DNA of 50,656 bases from Mycolicibacterium vaccae NBRC 14118 = CIP 105934 (GCF_001552715.1 NZ_BCRS01000021.1:1-50656); one strand, 5' to 3'; counted from the first letter of the stretch, positions 7,381 to 18,395 are shown. A program made the numbers and translations. Notes: generated from the letters alone by a model not told the origin.

Positions 7381-8552
7381 TGAGCATCTGGACCACCCCG
7401 GAGCGCGACGCACTGCGAAAGACGGTGCGGGCCTTCGCCGAACGTGAGGTGCTGCCCCACGCCCGCGAGTGGGAGAGTGTCGGTGAGCTGCCGCGCGAGC
7501 TGCACCGCACGGCTGCCCGGGCCGGCCTGCTCGGCGCGGGCTTCCCCGAATCGGTCGGCGGGGAGGGCGGCGACGGCGCCGACGCGGTGGTCATCTGCGA
7601 GGAGCTGCACCAGGCCGGAGCGCCGGGCGGGGTGTTCGCGTCGCTGTTCACCTCCGGCATCGCGGTGCCGCACATGATCGCCTCCGGCGACAGGTATCTG
7701 ATCGACACCTACGTGCGGCCGACGCTGCGCGGCGAGATGATCGGCGCGCTGGCGATCACCGAGCCCGGCGGCGGGTCCGACGTGGCCCGGCTGAGCACCC
7801 GTGCCGAACTCGTCTCAGGCGAGGACGGGCCTCACTATGTGCTCAACGGCGCCAAGACCTACATCACCTCCGGTGTGCGCGCCGATTACGTCGTCACCGC
7901 GGTGCGCACCGGAGGACCTGGCGCGGCGGGCATTTCGCTGCTCGTCGTGGACAAGCACGGGCCGGGTAGCTCACCCGGATTCCAGGTGAGCCGCAGGCTG
8001 GACAAGATGGGCTGGCGTTCGTCGGATACCGCCGAGTTGTCCTACGCCGACGTCCGGGTGCCGGCCGCCAACCTGATCGGCGGGGTGGACACCGGTTTCC
8101 TGCAGATCGCGGCCGCGTTCGTCTCCGAGCGGGTCGGTCTTGCCGCACAGGCCTATTCGAGCGCACAGCGCTGCCTCGACCTGACCGTCGAGTGGTGCCG
8201 TAACCGTGAGACGTTCGGCAGGCCGCTCATCTCCCGCCAGTCGGTGCAGAACACGCTCGCCGAGATGGCCAGGCGCATCGACGTGGCCCGCGTCTACACC
8301 CGGCATCTCGTCGAACGACAGCTCGCCGGTGAGACGGACCTGATCACCGAGGTCTGCTTCGCCAAGAACACCGCGGTCGAGGCGGGCGAGTGGGTGGCCA
8401 ACCAGGCGGTGCAGCTGTTCGGCGGTCTCGGCTACATGGCCGAATCCGAGGTCGAACGCCAGTACCGGGACATGCGCATCCTCGGGATCGGGGGCGGCAC
8501 AAGTGAGATCCTGACCTCGCTGGCCGCCAGGACGTTGGGATACCGGTCATGA
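7380..8552 (+). CDS. fadE13: Acyl-CoA dehydrogenase (FadE13-like)
   Basis: An FAD-dependent acyl-CoA dehydrogenase of 390 residues. Visible features: N-terminal helical domain; the substrate/FAD segment IGALAITEPGGGSDVA; KTYITSG; WCRNRETFG (FAD contact); and the closing segment QLFGGLGYMAESEVERQYRDMRI. The C-terminal base position of the medium-chain enzymes is glycine here (IGGGTSEI), while Glu250 in SERVGLA aligns with the catalytic glutamate of isovaleryl- and long-chain-type enzymes. This suggests a branched or methylated acyl-CoA as substrate. The ATG overlaps the previous stop, and the accD2 ATG overlaps its own stop (ATGA). Confidence 0.93.
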   Translation: MSIWTTPERDALRKTVRAFAEREVLPHAREWESVGELPRELHRTAARAGLLGAGFPESVGGEGGDGADAVVICEELHQAGAPGGVFASLFTSGIAVPHMIASGDRYLIDTYVRPTLRGEMIGALAITEPGGGSDVARLSTRAELVSGEDGPHYVLNGAKTYITSGVRADYVVTAVRTGGPGAAGISLLVVDKHGPGSSPGFQVSRRLDKMGWRSSDTAELSYADVRVPAANLIGGVDTGFLQIAAAFVSERVGLAAQAYSSAQRCLDLTVEWCRNRETFGRPLISRQSVQNTLAEMARRIDVARVYTRHLVERQLAGETDLITEVCFAKNTAVEAGEWVANQAVQLFGGLGYMAESEVERQYRDMRILGIGGGTSEILTSLAARTLGYRS

Positions 8553-10174
8553 CCGCCGCGGGCAGCGCGGCCGACCGCGCGTCGACGCTGCGCACCGCGA
8601 TCGACGTCCGCTCCCCCGCGTTCACCGAGGCGGCCGAGGCGATGACCGCCAAACTCGCCGAGCTGCACGCCGAGCACGCCAGGGCGCTGGCCGGGGGCGG
8701 TGACAAGTACGTGGCCCGGCACCACGCCCGGGGCAAGATGACCGCGCGTGAACGCATCGAAGCGCTGCTCGACCCGGATGCGCCGTTCCTGGAATTGAGT
8801 CCGCTGGCCGCATGGGGCACCGAATTCACCGTCGGTGCCAGCGTCGTGGTGGGCATCGGCGCGGTGAGCGGGGTCGAGTGTCTGCTCGTCGCCAACGACC
8901 CGACGGTCAAGGGCGGCACAAGTAACCCGTGGACTCTGCGGAAGATCCTGCGCGCCAACCAGATCGCGCTGCAGAACCGGCTCCCGGTGATCTCCCTGGT
9001 GGAATCCGGCGGTGCGGATCTGCCCACCCAGAAGGAGATCTTCATCCCCGGCGGGCAGATGTTCCGCGATCTGACCCGGCTCTCGGCGGCCGGAATCCCG
9101 ACGATCGCGCTGGTGTTCGGCAACTCCACTGCCGGCGGCGCCTACATCCCCGGCATGTCCGACCACGTGGTGATGATCGAGAACCGGTCCAAGGTCTTCC
9201 TGGCCGGTCCCCCGCTGGTGAAGATGGCCACCGGTGAGGAGTCCGACGACGAATCGCTCGGCGGCGCCGAGATGCACGCGCGCACCTCGGGGCTGGCCGA
9301 CTACCTCGCCGTCGACGAACTCGACGCGTTGCGTATCGGCCGGCGTATCGTCGCGCGACTGAACTGGCGCAAGCTCGGCCCGCGGCCCGGGCCGGTGCGC
9401 GCGCCACTGTTCGACGAGAACGAGTTGATCGGCGTCGTACCCCCTGATCTGCGTATCCCGTTCGACCCGCGCGAGGTGATCGCCCGCGTCGTGGACGCGT
9501 CGGAGTTCGACGAGTTCAAGCCGCTCTACGGCGGGTCGCTGGTGACCGGATGGGCCACCCTGCATGGTTACCCGATCGGCATCCTGGCCAACGCCCGCGG
9601 CGTGCTGTTCAGCGCCGAGGCCCAGAAGGCCGCCCAGTTCATCCAGCTGGCCAACCGCGCCCACACTCCACTGTTGTTCCTGCACAACACCACCGGCTAC
9701 ATGGTCGGCAAGGACTACGAGGAAGGCGGGATGATCAAGCACGGCTCGATGATGATCAACGCCGTCTCGAACTCCACGGTGCCGCACCTGTCGCTGCTGA
9801 TCGGCGCGTCCTACGGGGCCGGCCACTACGGCATGTGCGGGCGGGCCTACGACCCCCGGTTCCTGTTCGCCTGGCCGAGCGCCAAATCCGCGGTCATGGG
9901 CGGCGCCCAGTTGGCCGGGGTGCTGTCGATCGTGAACCGGGCCGCCACCGAGGCCCGCGGGCAGCAGGTCGATGAGGCTGCGGACGCCGGGCTGCGCGCG
10001 GCGGTGGAGGCCCAGATCGACGCGGAGTCGTTGCCGATGTTCCTGTCCGGGCGGCTTTACGACGACGGGGTGATCGACCCCCGCGACACCCGGACCGTGC
10101 TGGGAATGTGCCTGTCCGCCATCGCCGGCGGCCCGATCGAGGGGACGTCGAACTTCGGCGTCTTCCGGATGTGA
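8549..10174 (+). CDS. accD2: Acyl-CoA carboxylase carboxyltransferase (beta) subunit AccD2
   Basis: The carboxyltransferase subunit of a biotin-dependent acyl-CoA carboxylase, 541 residues. It has the crotonase-fold N half (GGADLPTQKEIF, GNSTAGGAYIPGMSDHVVMI) and C half (HNTTGYMVGKDYEEGGMIKHGSMMI, GASYGAGHYGMCGRAYDPRF), with the pattern of 3-methylcrotonyl-CoA carboxylase beta subunits. With the downstream AccA2 it would carboxylate an enoyl-CoA produced by the neighbouring dehydrogenases. M. tuberculosis AccD2/AccA2 is the orthologous pair; its true substrate was not settled to my knowledge. The ATG overlaps the fadE13 stop. Confidence 0.95.
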   Translation: MTAAGSAADRASTLRTAIDVRSPAFTEAAEAMTAKLAELHAEHARALAGGGDKYVARHHARGKMTARERIEALLDPDAPFLELSPLAAWGTEFTVGASVVVGIGAVSGVECLLVANDPTVKGGTSNPWTLRKILRANQIALQNRLPVISLVESGGADLPTQKEIFIPGGQMFRDLTRLSAAGIPTIALVFGNSTAGGAYIPGMSDHVVMIENRSKVFLAGPPLVKMATGEESDDESLGGAEMHARTSGLADYLAVDELDALRIGRRIVARLNWRKLGPRPGPVRAPLFDENELIGVVPPDLRIPFDPREVIARVVDASEFDEFKPLYGGSLVTGWATLHGYPIGILANARGVLFSAEAQKAAQFIQLANRAHTPLLFLHNTTGYMVGKDYEEGGMIKHGSMMINAVSNSTVPHLSLLIGASYGAGHYGMCGRAYDPRFLFAWPSAKSAVMGGAQLAGVLSIVNRAATEARGQQVDEAADAGLRAAVEAQIDAESLPMFLSGRLYDDGVIDPRDTRTVLGMCLSAIAGGPIEGTSNFGVFRM

Positions 10175-10188
10175 GCGCGATGAGCCAC

Positions 10189-10249
10189 GCCGAATCTGAA
10201 CTTATGACGCAGATGTCACCGATCGTTCGCGCACAACTTCAGTTTCGGC
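10189..10249. repeat. Long imperfect inverted repeat between accD2 and accA2
   Basis: GCCGAATCTGAA (10189-10200) is inverted as TTCAGTTTCGGC (10238-10249), with 11 of 12 bases complementary and a 37-base loop. It fills most of the only sizeable gap (88 bp) in an otherwise overlapping operon. It could be an RNA structure that sets subunit ratio or a dispersed intergenic repeat. Confidence 0.6.
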
Positions 10250-10262
10250 GCGGGGGGCGGCG

Positions 10263-12241
<1,979 letters not shown>

Positions 12242-12245
<4 letters not shown>

Positions 12246-13393
12246 GCTTCATCGAAACCGAGGAGCAGCAGGCGCTGCGCAAGGCGGTGGCCGCGATGGC
12301 TGCCAACTACGGGCAGGACTATTACCTGGAGAAGGCCCGCGCCGGCCAACACACCGACGAATTATGGTCTGAGGCAGGCAGACTCGGATTCATCGGGGTC
12401 AACCTGCCCGAGGAGTACGGCGGCGGCGGGGCGGGCATGTACGAGTTGAGCCTGGTCATGGAGGAGATGGCGGCGGCCGGGTCGGGGCTGTTGATGATGG
12501 TCGTCTCCCCCGCGATCAACGGCACCATCATCGCGAGGTTCGGCACCGAGGAGCAGAAGAGGCGTTGGCTGCCCGGCATCGCCGACGGCACCCTGACGAT
12601 GGCGTTCGCGATCACCGAACCCGACGCCGGCTCGAACTCGCACAACATCACCACCACCGCGCGCCGCGACGGCAGCGACTGGATCCTGTCCGGGCAGAAG
12701 GTCTACATCTCCGGCGTCGACCAGGCCCAGGCGGTGCTGGTGGTGGGGCGCACCCACAGGGAGGGCAACCTCAAGCCGGCACTGTTCGTGGTGCCCACCG
12801 ACACACCGGGTTTCACCTACACCAAGATCCCGATGGAGATCGTCAGCCCGGAGTCCCAGTTCCAGGTGTTCCTCGACGAGGTGCGGTTGCCGGCCGACGC
12901 GTTGGTGGGCTCGGAGGACGCGGCGCTCGCCCAGCTGTTCGCCGGGTTGAATCCCGAACGCATCATGGGTGCGGCCAGCGCGGTGGGCATGGGCCGATTC
13001 GCGATCGGTAAGGCCGTCGACTACGTCAAGACCCGCAAGGTGTGGAAGACGCCCATCGGCGCCCATCAGGGCCTGTCACATCCGTTGGCGCAGAACCACA
13101 TCGAGATCGAACTGGCCCGGCTGATGATGCAGAAGGCCGCGACGCTGTACGACGCGGGTGACGACGCCGGCGCGGCGGAGGCGGCGAACATGGCCAAGTA
13201 CGCGGCGGGCGAGGCCTCGGTGCGGGCCGTCGACCAGGCCGTGCAGTCGCTGGGCGGTAACGGCCTGACCCGGGAGTACGGCATCGCGTCGGCGCTGACC
13301 GCGTCGCGGCTGGCGCGGATCGCGCCGGTGAGCCGGGAGATGATCCTCAACTTCGTGGCGCAGACCTCACTGGGCCTCCCCCGGTCCTACTGA
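12242..13393 (+). CDS. fadE12: Acyl-CoA dehydrogenase (FadE12-like)
   Basis: A second acyl-CoA dehydrogenase, 383 residues, beginning MSFIETEEQQALRKAV. It has the family segments MAFAITEPDAGSNSHNI and KVYISGVDQAQ, and the closing QSLGGNGLTREYGIAS. As in its operon partner, the C-terminal catalytic glutamate is missing (RIAPVSREMI), and Glu239 in NPERIMG stands at the isovaleryl-type position. The two enzymes are not close copies, so they probably act on different intermediates. The ribosome site GGAGAG precedes the ATG, which overlaps the accA2 stop. The echA7 ATG overlaps its own stop by one base. Confidence 0.93.
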
Positions 13394-14163
13394 TGACCAG
13401 CCCCCTGGTCGGCTACGAACGCGACGGTGCGGTCGCGCGGCTGACCCTGGACTCCCCGCACAACCGCAACGCGCTGTCCTCGGCACTGGTCGAGCAGGTG
13501 CACGACGGTCTGTCCCGGGCCGCCACCGACCCTGCGGTGCGCGCGGTCGTGCTCGGCCATACCGGGCGGACATTCTGCGCGGGCGCCGACCTGAGCGAGG
13601 CGGCCGGTGCCGACGCCACCGACGGGGTCGCCGCCCGGGCACGCGAGATGACCCGGCTGCTGCGCAGAATCCTCGAACTGCCACTGCCCGTGATCGCCGC
13701 GGTCGACGGGCATGTCCGCGCGGGCGGTCTGGGTCTGGTCGGTGCGTGCGACATCGCGGTCGCCGGCGGCGGGGCGACGTTCGCGCTGACCGAGGCCAGG
13801 ATCGGACTTGCGCCGTCGATCATCTCGCTGGCCCTGCTGCCGAAGATGTCCGCGCGCGCGGCCGGTCGGTACTTCGTGACCGGGGAGCGGTTCGGCGCGG
13901 CCGAGGCCGCGGCGATCGGGTTGGTCACGCTGGCCACCAACGACGTGCCCAGCGCCGTCGCCGAACTGACGTCGGCGATCGCGCAGGGCTCCCCGCAGGG
14001 ACTGGCCGCGTCGAAGGCGTTGACCACAGCGGCGCTGCTCGACGACTTCGATCGGCGCGCAGAGAAATTGACGCAGCAGTCGGCCGAGTTGTTCGGCTCC
14101 GCCGAGGCGCGGGAGGGCATGGTCGCGTTCCTGCAGAAGCGTCCGCCGCGCTGGCTGGGCTGA
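13393..14163 (+). CDS. echA7: Enoyl-CoA hydratase/isomerase family protein (EchA7-like)
   Basis: A crotonase-fold protein of 256 residues. The oxyanion-hole segments are FCAGADLSEA and VRAGGLGLVGACDIAVA, and TEARIGLAPSI carries the glutamate region. In operon order it would hydrate the product of the carboxylase, as methylglutaconyl-CoA hydratase (leucine route) or isohexenylglutaconyl-CoA hydratase (terpene route) does. Which reaction applies cannot be read from the sequence. It is the last gene of the operon. Confidence 0.92.
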   Translation: MTSPLVGYERDGAVARLTLDSPHNRNALSSALVEQVHDGLSRAATDPAVRAVVLGHTGRTFCAGADLSEAAGADATDGVAARAREMTRLLRRILELPLPVIAAVDGHVRAGGLGLVGACDIAVAGGGATFALTEARIGLAPSIISLALLPKMSARAAGRYFVTGERFGAAEAAAIGLVTLATNDVPSAVAELTSAIAQGSPQGLAASKALTTAALLDDFDRRAEKLTQQSAELFGSAEAREGMVAFLQKRPPRWLG

Positions 14164-14187
14164 CACCTCACAGTTTGGTCAAGGGAC

Positions 14188-14215
14188 TTGCATGTGCCGA
14201 CGTTCGTCGTAGGCT
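14188..14215 (+). promoter_or_regulatory. Promoter for the leaderless small ORF and DUF1707 gene
   Basis: TTGCAT (14188-14193), a 16-bp spacer and TAGGCT (14210-14215) fit a mycobacterial SigA-type promoter. Transcription would begin about seven bases after the -10, which is the A of the ATG at 14223. Confidence 0.5.
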
Positions 14216-14222
14216 CGGGGCG

Positions 14223-14273
14223 ATGTATCGCGTACGGAGCGAGGAGCCATCGATGAAGACGAGCCCCCGATGA
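14223..14273 (+). CDS. Leaderless 16-residue small ORF coupled to the DUF1707 gene
   Basis: ATG at 14223 opens the reading frame MYRVRSEEPSMKTSPR and ends at TGA 14271-14273, overlapping the next ATG (14270-14272) as ATGA. The ATG sits where transcription should start, so it would be read from a leaderless mRNA. An internal ATG at 14253 has GAGGAG six bases upstream and ends at the same stop. The DUF1707 start itself has no ribosome site at a workable distance, so its translation probably depends on this small ORF. Confidence 0.5.
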   Translation: MYRVRSEEPSMKTSPR

Positions 14274-14863
14274 GCAGCCCCGCCTCCCGCAACGGGTCGA
14301 TGCGCGCCGGGGACACCGACCGCATCCAGGTTGCGCAACTGCTGACCGACGCCGCCGCGTCCGGAACGCTGGGCCTCTCCGAGTACGAATCCCGCCTGAA
14401 CCAGGCCTACGCCGCCACGACCTACGACGAACTGGACCGGCTGTCGGCCGATCTGCCGGGCGCCGTGACGCGCGGGCGAAGCGGTCCGTGCCGGCCGGCG
14501 CCGTCGACGATGCTGCTGGCCATCCTCAGTGGCTACGAGCGCCGCGGCCGGTGGAACGTGCCGTGCCGGCTGACCACCTTCGCGCTGTGGGGTGGCGGCG
14601 TCGTCGATCTGCGCTACGCCGATTTCACCTCACCGGAGGTCGAGATCCGTTCCTACTCGATCATGGGTGGGCAGACGATCCTGGTGCCCCCGGAGGTCAA
14701 CGTCGACTCCCAGGGTGTCGCGGTGATGGGCAGCTTCGACCACGGCGTCGACGGTGGTGGGTCCCCCGGTGCGCCCCGGGTCCGCATCCGCGGATTCGCG
14801 CTGTGGGGCAGCGTCGGAGTCAAGCGCAAGAAGCGCAAGCCTGCGGTCGAGTCGGAGAACTAG
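14270..14863 (+). CDS. DUF1707 domain protein
   Basis: A 197-residue protein. The N-terminal DUF1707 domain (MRAGDTDRIQVAQLLTDA; LGLSEYESRLNQAY; TYDELDRLSADLP) is a short helical module found at the N-terminus of many actinobacterial proteins. The second half (about residues 95-180) is a beta-rich region with GGGVVDLRYADF and RIRGFALWGSVGVKRKKRK, like the cell-wall-active LiaF-type fold seen in relatives. No transmembrane helix is evident. M. tuberculosis Rv0966c appears equivalent. Function unknown. An alternative start at 14299 lacks a ribosome site. Confidence 0.85.
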   Translation: MSSPASRNGSMRAGDTDRIQVAQLLTDAAASGTLGLSEYESRLNQAYAATTYDELDRLSADLPGAVTRGRSGPCRPAPSTMLLAILSGYERRGRWNVPCRLTTFALWGGGVVDLRYADFTSPEVEIRSYSIMGGQTILVPPEVNVDSQGVAVMGSFDHGVDGGGSPGAPRVRIRGFALWGSVGVKRKKRKPAVESEN

Positions 14864-14869
14864 TCCCGC

Positions 14870-16879
14870 TCACCGCCGCCGCCGGCGCGCCCCCAGGTAG
14901 TCGCCGACCACCGCCGCGCCCAGACCGTCCAGGTCGGGCACCACGACCCGGCCGCTGACCCGGCGCGCCACCTGATCGATGAATCTCGCCAGCCCGGGGT
15001 CACTCCCGAGCCGGAAGATCGTCACCTGCGCCCCCAGTCGGGCCACCTCGTCGAAACCGCGCACGGTGTGCGCGATGGTCCGCGGGTGCGGCGGGTAATC
15101 GAAGAACACCGAGGAGCGGCCGTCACCGTCGAAGTCCTCGAGGTGGGCGGTGGGTTCGCCGTCGGTGACCACCAGCACCACCGGCTGTGCATTCGGATGA
15201 CGCCGGAGGTGCCGGGTCGCCAGCGCCAGCGCATGGTGCAGGTTGGTGCCCTGCTCGTAGACGCCTTCCAGCCCGGTCAGTTCGGCGGCGGTGACCGTGC
15301 GGGCATACCGGCCGAACGCGATGATCTGCAGCGCGTCCGAGCGGAACCGGGTGCTGACGAGGTGATTGAGCGCCAGCGCGGTCTGCTTCATCGGCAGCCA
15401 GCGGTTCTCCATCACCATCGAAAACGACGTGTCGACCAGCAACGCCACCGCAGCCTGGGTGCGCGTCTCGGTCTCGGAGATCTCCACATCGTCCACGGTG
15501 ACCCGAATATGCGGTGCGGTAACACCTTTCGGATTCATCGGGTCACGGCTGACCGGTTCGGTCCCCGCGGTGCGCAGCACCGCGTTGGTGAGCGTCCTGG
15601 TGACGTTCCACGGTTCGGTGTCGCCGAACTGCCACGGCCGGGTGGCCCCCGTCAGTTCGCCCGCCGCCCCGGCACGCCGGGTGTCACGTTCCCCGTGTCG
15701 ACCCGAGATCTGTTGCGCCACATCACGAAGTGCCGCCTGACCGAGCTGCCGCATGGCCTTGGGAGACAGCCGCCACTGCCCGTCGGACCCACGGTCGAGG
15801 AAGCCCTGGTTCATCAGGGCCCGTTCCAGATCCGACAGGGTGCGGGCATCGACGGCGGCCTGGTCCCCGAGCTGGCGCGCCAGCATGTCGAGGTCGACGT
15901 CGTCCATCGTGGCACCGGAGTAGCTCTGCGAGAGCTGCTCGGCGAGCTGCTCGAGCTCGGAGATGTCGGCCAGCGCCTGGGCGCCCTCACCCATGCCCAG
16001 CGGGTCGTCGCCGGAGAACCGTTCCGAACCCGACCAGTCCTCACCGGGCCGGGCGGCCTGCAGGTGGGAATCCAGCCGGTTGAGCGCGTTCATCAGCGAC
16101 GGCGATCCGAAAGCCTGTTGCGCCAACGCATCCAGCTCGGCACGCTGTTGCTCGGACAGGCTGTTGCGGAACCGCTGCGCGGCGGCGGCCCGCTTGGCCA
16201 GCGAGTCCAGCAGCTCGTCGATGTTCTGCGGGTTCTCCGGGAAGAACTCGCCGTGCTTGGCCATGAAGTCGTGGAAATCTTCCGGGGAGTCCTTCCCCTG
16301 GGCATGTTTGTCGAGCAGATCGTTGAGGTCGTCGAGCATGTCGTTGACCCGCTGCCGATCCTCGTCGGTGGCGTTCTCCAACGCCTCCTTCATCCCGGCG
16401 AACCGCTGATCGAGCATTTCGCGCCCGAGCAGATCCTTGATCTGCTCATACTTTTCGCGCGCCTCCGGCGACCGCCAGTCGTATTCGGAGAGCTCCTGGA
16501 CGGCCTTGGCCGGCGACGGCGACAGCGACTCCAGCTGAAGCTCCCCGAACCGGGCGTCGTCGTCGAGGGCCCGTGCCAGCTCCTTGCGCTCGGCCAGCAC
16601 GGCCTCGTCGAGCAACTTCTTGATGTCGGCCAGCGTGCCGTCGAGGTTGTTGCGCTGCAACAGTTCCCGGCGACGCCGGTTGGCCTCGGCGGCGAGCTTG
16701 TCGGCCCCTGGCATGTTCTTGGTGCCCCGCCGCAGCAGCTCGGACAGCGCCCGGCGCGGCGAGGTGCCCTCCATGACGTCCTGGCCGATGGCCTCCAGCG
16801 CCTCCCGCAGGTCCACCGGAGGGGCCAGCGGGTCCGGCCCGCCGGTGTAGCGCGAGTACCGCGACAGCCTCTTAGCCAT
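14870..16879 (-). CDS. VWA-domain protein, partner of the MoxR-type ATPase
   Basis: A 669-residue cytoplasmic protein. The first two-thirds are charged and helical (repeated E/D/K/R-rich stretches such as NDMLDDLNDLLDKHAQGKD). The last 200 residues form a von Willebrand A domain whose metal site is VALLVDTSFSM (DxSxS), followed by TDGEPTAHL. MoxR AAA+ ATPases with a VWA partner act as chaperones for protein or metal-centre assembly; the client is unknown. It lies 11 bases after the ATPase gene with a strong GAGGAGAG ribosome site. It corresponds to M. tuberculosis Rv0959. It converges on the DUF1707 gene with only six bases between stops. Confidence 0.9.
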   Translation of the reverse strand: MAKRLSRYSRYTGGPDPLAPPVDLREALEAIGQDVMEGTSPRRALSELLRRGTKNMPGADKLAAEANRRRRELLQRNNLDGTLADIKKLLDEAVLAERKELARALDDDARFGELQLESLSPSPAKAVQELSEYDWRSPEAREKYEQIKDLLGREMLDQRFAGMKEALENATDEDRQRVNDMLDDLNDLLDKHAQGKDSPEDFHDFMAKHGEFFPENPQNIDELLDSLAKRAAAAQRFRNSLSEQQRAELDALAQQAFGSPSLMNALNRLDSHLQAARPGEDWSGSERFSGDDPLGMGEGAQALADISELEQLAEQLSQSYSGATMDDVDLDMLARQLGDQAAVDARTLSDLERALMNQGFLDRGSDGQWRLSPKAMRQLGQAALRDVAQQISGRHGERDTRRAGAAGELTGATRPWQFGDTEPWNVTRTLTNAVLRTAGTEPVSRDPMNPKGVTAPHIRVTVDDVEISETETRTQAAVALLVDTSFSMVMENRWLPMKQTALALNHLVSTRFRSDALQIIAFGRYARTVTAAELTGLEGVYEQGTNLHHALALATRHLRRHPNAQPVVLVVTDGEPTAHLEDFDGDGRSSVFFDYPPHPRTIAHTVRGFDEVARLGAQVTIFRLGSDPGLARFIDQVARRVSGRVVVPDLDGLGAAVVGDYLGARRRRR

Positions 16880-16890
16880 TGCCGCTCTCC

Positions 16891-18273
16891 TCAGCCATAG
16901 ACGGTTTCGCCTTCACCGGACACCTTGTCGATGCGCTTGGCCAGATACAGCGCCTCCAGCGCCAGCTCGATCGCTGCCGCGCGCTGCCCCTCGGACGTCG
17001 CGTCGAGGCGCTGCTGGATCTGCGCGACGGCGGGCACCTCGGGCAGCGCCGCCAGCACCTCGCGGGCCGACACCCGCTCACCGGTGGTGACCGGCGAGCC
17101 GTTCTCCACCGCGGTCACGATCGGGCCGACGTCGATACCGCCGAGCAGCCGCTGCGCGGTCTCGGCGGTGGCGCGGCGCAGCAGGTGCTCCAGGACGGCC
17201 TGCTCGCGTCCTTCCTCGCCGGATTCGAACTCCAGCTTGCCGCGCAGGACGTCGATCACGTTCTGCAGATCGACCACCCGGGCGACCGGGTCCTGCTCGC
17301 CGAGCAGCGCGGCGCGGTGCCGCGCTGACGCGGCCACGGTCTCGGCGGCCGCGATCGCGAAGCGCGCCGACACCCCGGAACGCTGGTCGATGGAGCTGGA
17401 CTCGCGCAGGCTGCGGGCGAACCGGGCCAGGATCTGCAGCAGGTACTCGGGCACCTCGGCGGCCAGGTGCGCCTCCTGGGAGATGACACCGACCTCCGCG
17501 TCGAGCTGCAGCGGGTAGTGGGTACGGATCTCGGCGCCGAACCGGTCCTTGAGCGGGGTGATGATCCGCCCGCGGTTGGTGTAGTCCTCGGGGTTCGCGC
17601 TGGCCACCACGAGCACGTCCAGCGGCAGCCGCAGCGTGTAACCGCGGACCTGGATGTCGCGCTCCTCCATCACGTTGAGCATCGAGACCTGGATGCGCTC
17701 GGCGAGGTCGGGAAGCTCGTTGACGGCGACGATGCCGCGGTGGGCGCGCGGGATCAGGCCGTAGGCGATGGTCTCCGGATCCCCCAGGCTGCGGCCCTCG
17801 GCGACCTTGATCGGGTCGATGTCCCCGACCAGGTCGGCCACGCTGGTGTCGGGGGTGGCCAGTTTCTCGGTGTACCGCTCGCTGCGGTGTCGCCAGGTGA
17901 TCGGCAGGTCATCGCCGGAATCGGCGGCCCGCCGGATCGATTCCGGGGTGATCGGACTGTACGGGTGCTCACCGAGTTCGGAGCCGGCGATCGCCGGGGT
18001 CCACTCGTCGAGCAGACCCACCAGGGACCGCAGCAGACGGGTCTTGCCCTGACCGCGTTCGCCGAGCAGCACGAAGTCGTGCCCGGCGATCAGTGCCCGC
18101 TCGACCTGCGGCAGCACCGTGTCCTCGAAGCCGAACAGGCCGGGCCAGATGTCGTCGCCGGCAGCGAGCCGGGCCAGCAGGTTCTCCCGCAGCTCGGCCT
18201 TGATGCTGCGCTCCTGATGGCCGGAGTCACGCAGCTCGCCGACGGTGCGGGGCAGGTCGTTAGGTGATGTCAC
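16891..18273 (-). CDS. MoxR/magnesium-chelatase-like AAA+ ATPase
   Basis: A 460-residue AAA+ protein. Walker A is GERGQGKTRLLRSL, the Walker B/sensor region is GIVAVNELPDL, and VVASANPEDYTNRGRIITPLKDRFG is the sensor segment typical of ChlI/MoxR ATPases. I chose the GTG at 18273 (VTSPNDLPRTV), which gives the length I recall for M. tuberculosis Rv0958. No ribosome site precedes it, but TAGCGT ends seven bases before, so the transcript is probably leaderless. The upstream in-frame extension to 18516 runs into the terminator of the next operon and is not coding. It works with the VWA protein downstream. Confidence 0.9.
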   Translation of the reverse strand: MTSPNDLPRTVGELRDSGHQERSIKAELRENLLARLAAGDDIWPGLFGFEDTVLPQVERALIAGHDFVLLGERGQGKTRLLRSLVGLLDEWTPAIAGSELGEHPYSPITPESIRRAADSGDDLPITWRHRSERYTEKLATPDTSVADLVGDIDPIKVAEGRSLGDPETIAYGLIPRAHRGIVAVNELPDLAERIQVSMLNVMEERDIQVRGYTLRLPLDVLVVASANPEDYTNRGRIITPLKDRFGAEIRTHYPLQLDAEVGVISQEAHLAAEVPEYLLQILARFARSLRESSSIDQRSGVSARFAIAAAETVAASARHRAALLGEQDPVARVVDLQNVIDVLRGKLEFESGEEGREQAVLEHLLRRATAETAQRLLGGIDVGPIVTAVENGSPVTTGERVSAREVLAALPEVPAVAQIQQRLDATSEGQRAAAIELALEALYLAKRIDKVSGEGETVYG

Positions 18274-18280
18274 AACGACC

Positions 18281-18286
18281 ACGCTA
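18281..18286 (-). promoter_or_regulatory. -10 element for a leaderless MoxR transcript
   Basis: ACGCTA reads TAGCGT on the gene strand and lies exactly seven bases before the GTG at 18273. The -35 region is not recognisable, which is common in mycobacteria. Confidence 0.4.
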
Positions 18287-18357
18287 CGACTGTCCCCGAC
18301 ATCAGGCAGCGGCTCGCTGCTCAGAGGGCACAAATCGATACCGTCGCCGACACCGGA

Positions 18358-18395
18358 CACCGTCGGGCCGCCGAGGGGTGAGCGGCCCGACGGTG
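18358..18395 (-). terminator. Strong hairpin terminator of the catabolic operon
   Basis: A perfect 14-bp stem (18358-18371 with 18382-18395; arm CACCGTCGGGCCGC) with a 10-base loop lies 11 bases past the amidohydrolase stop. There is no T-run, as is usual in mycobacteria. It separates the catabolic operon from the moxR promoter. Confidence 0.8.

Noticed and set aside
15068..16900. Very long plus-strand ORF (610 codons) over the VWA gene
   Set aside because: It is antisense to a gene with a clear VWA metal site and ribosome site. The translation is rich in R, G, V, L and H without domains, as expected from a GC-rich shadow frame.
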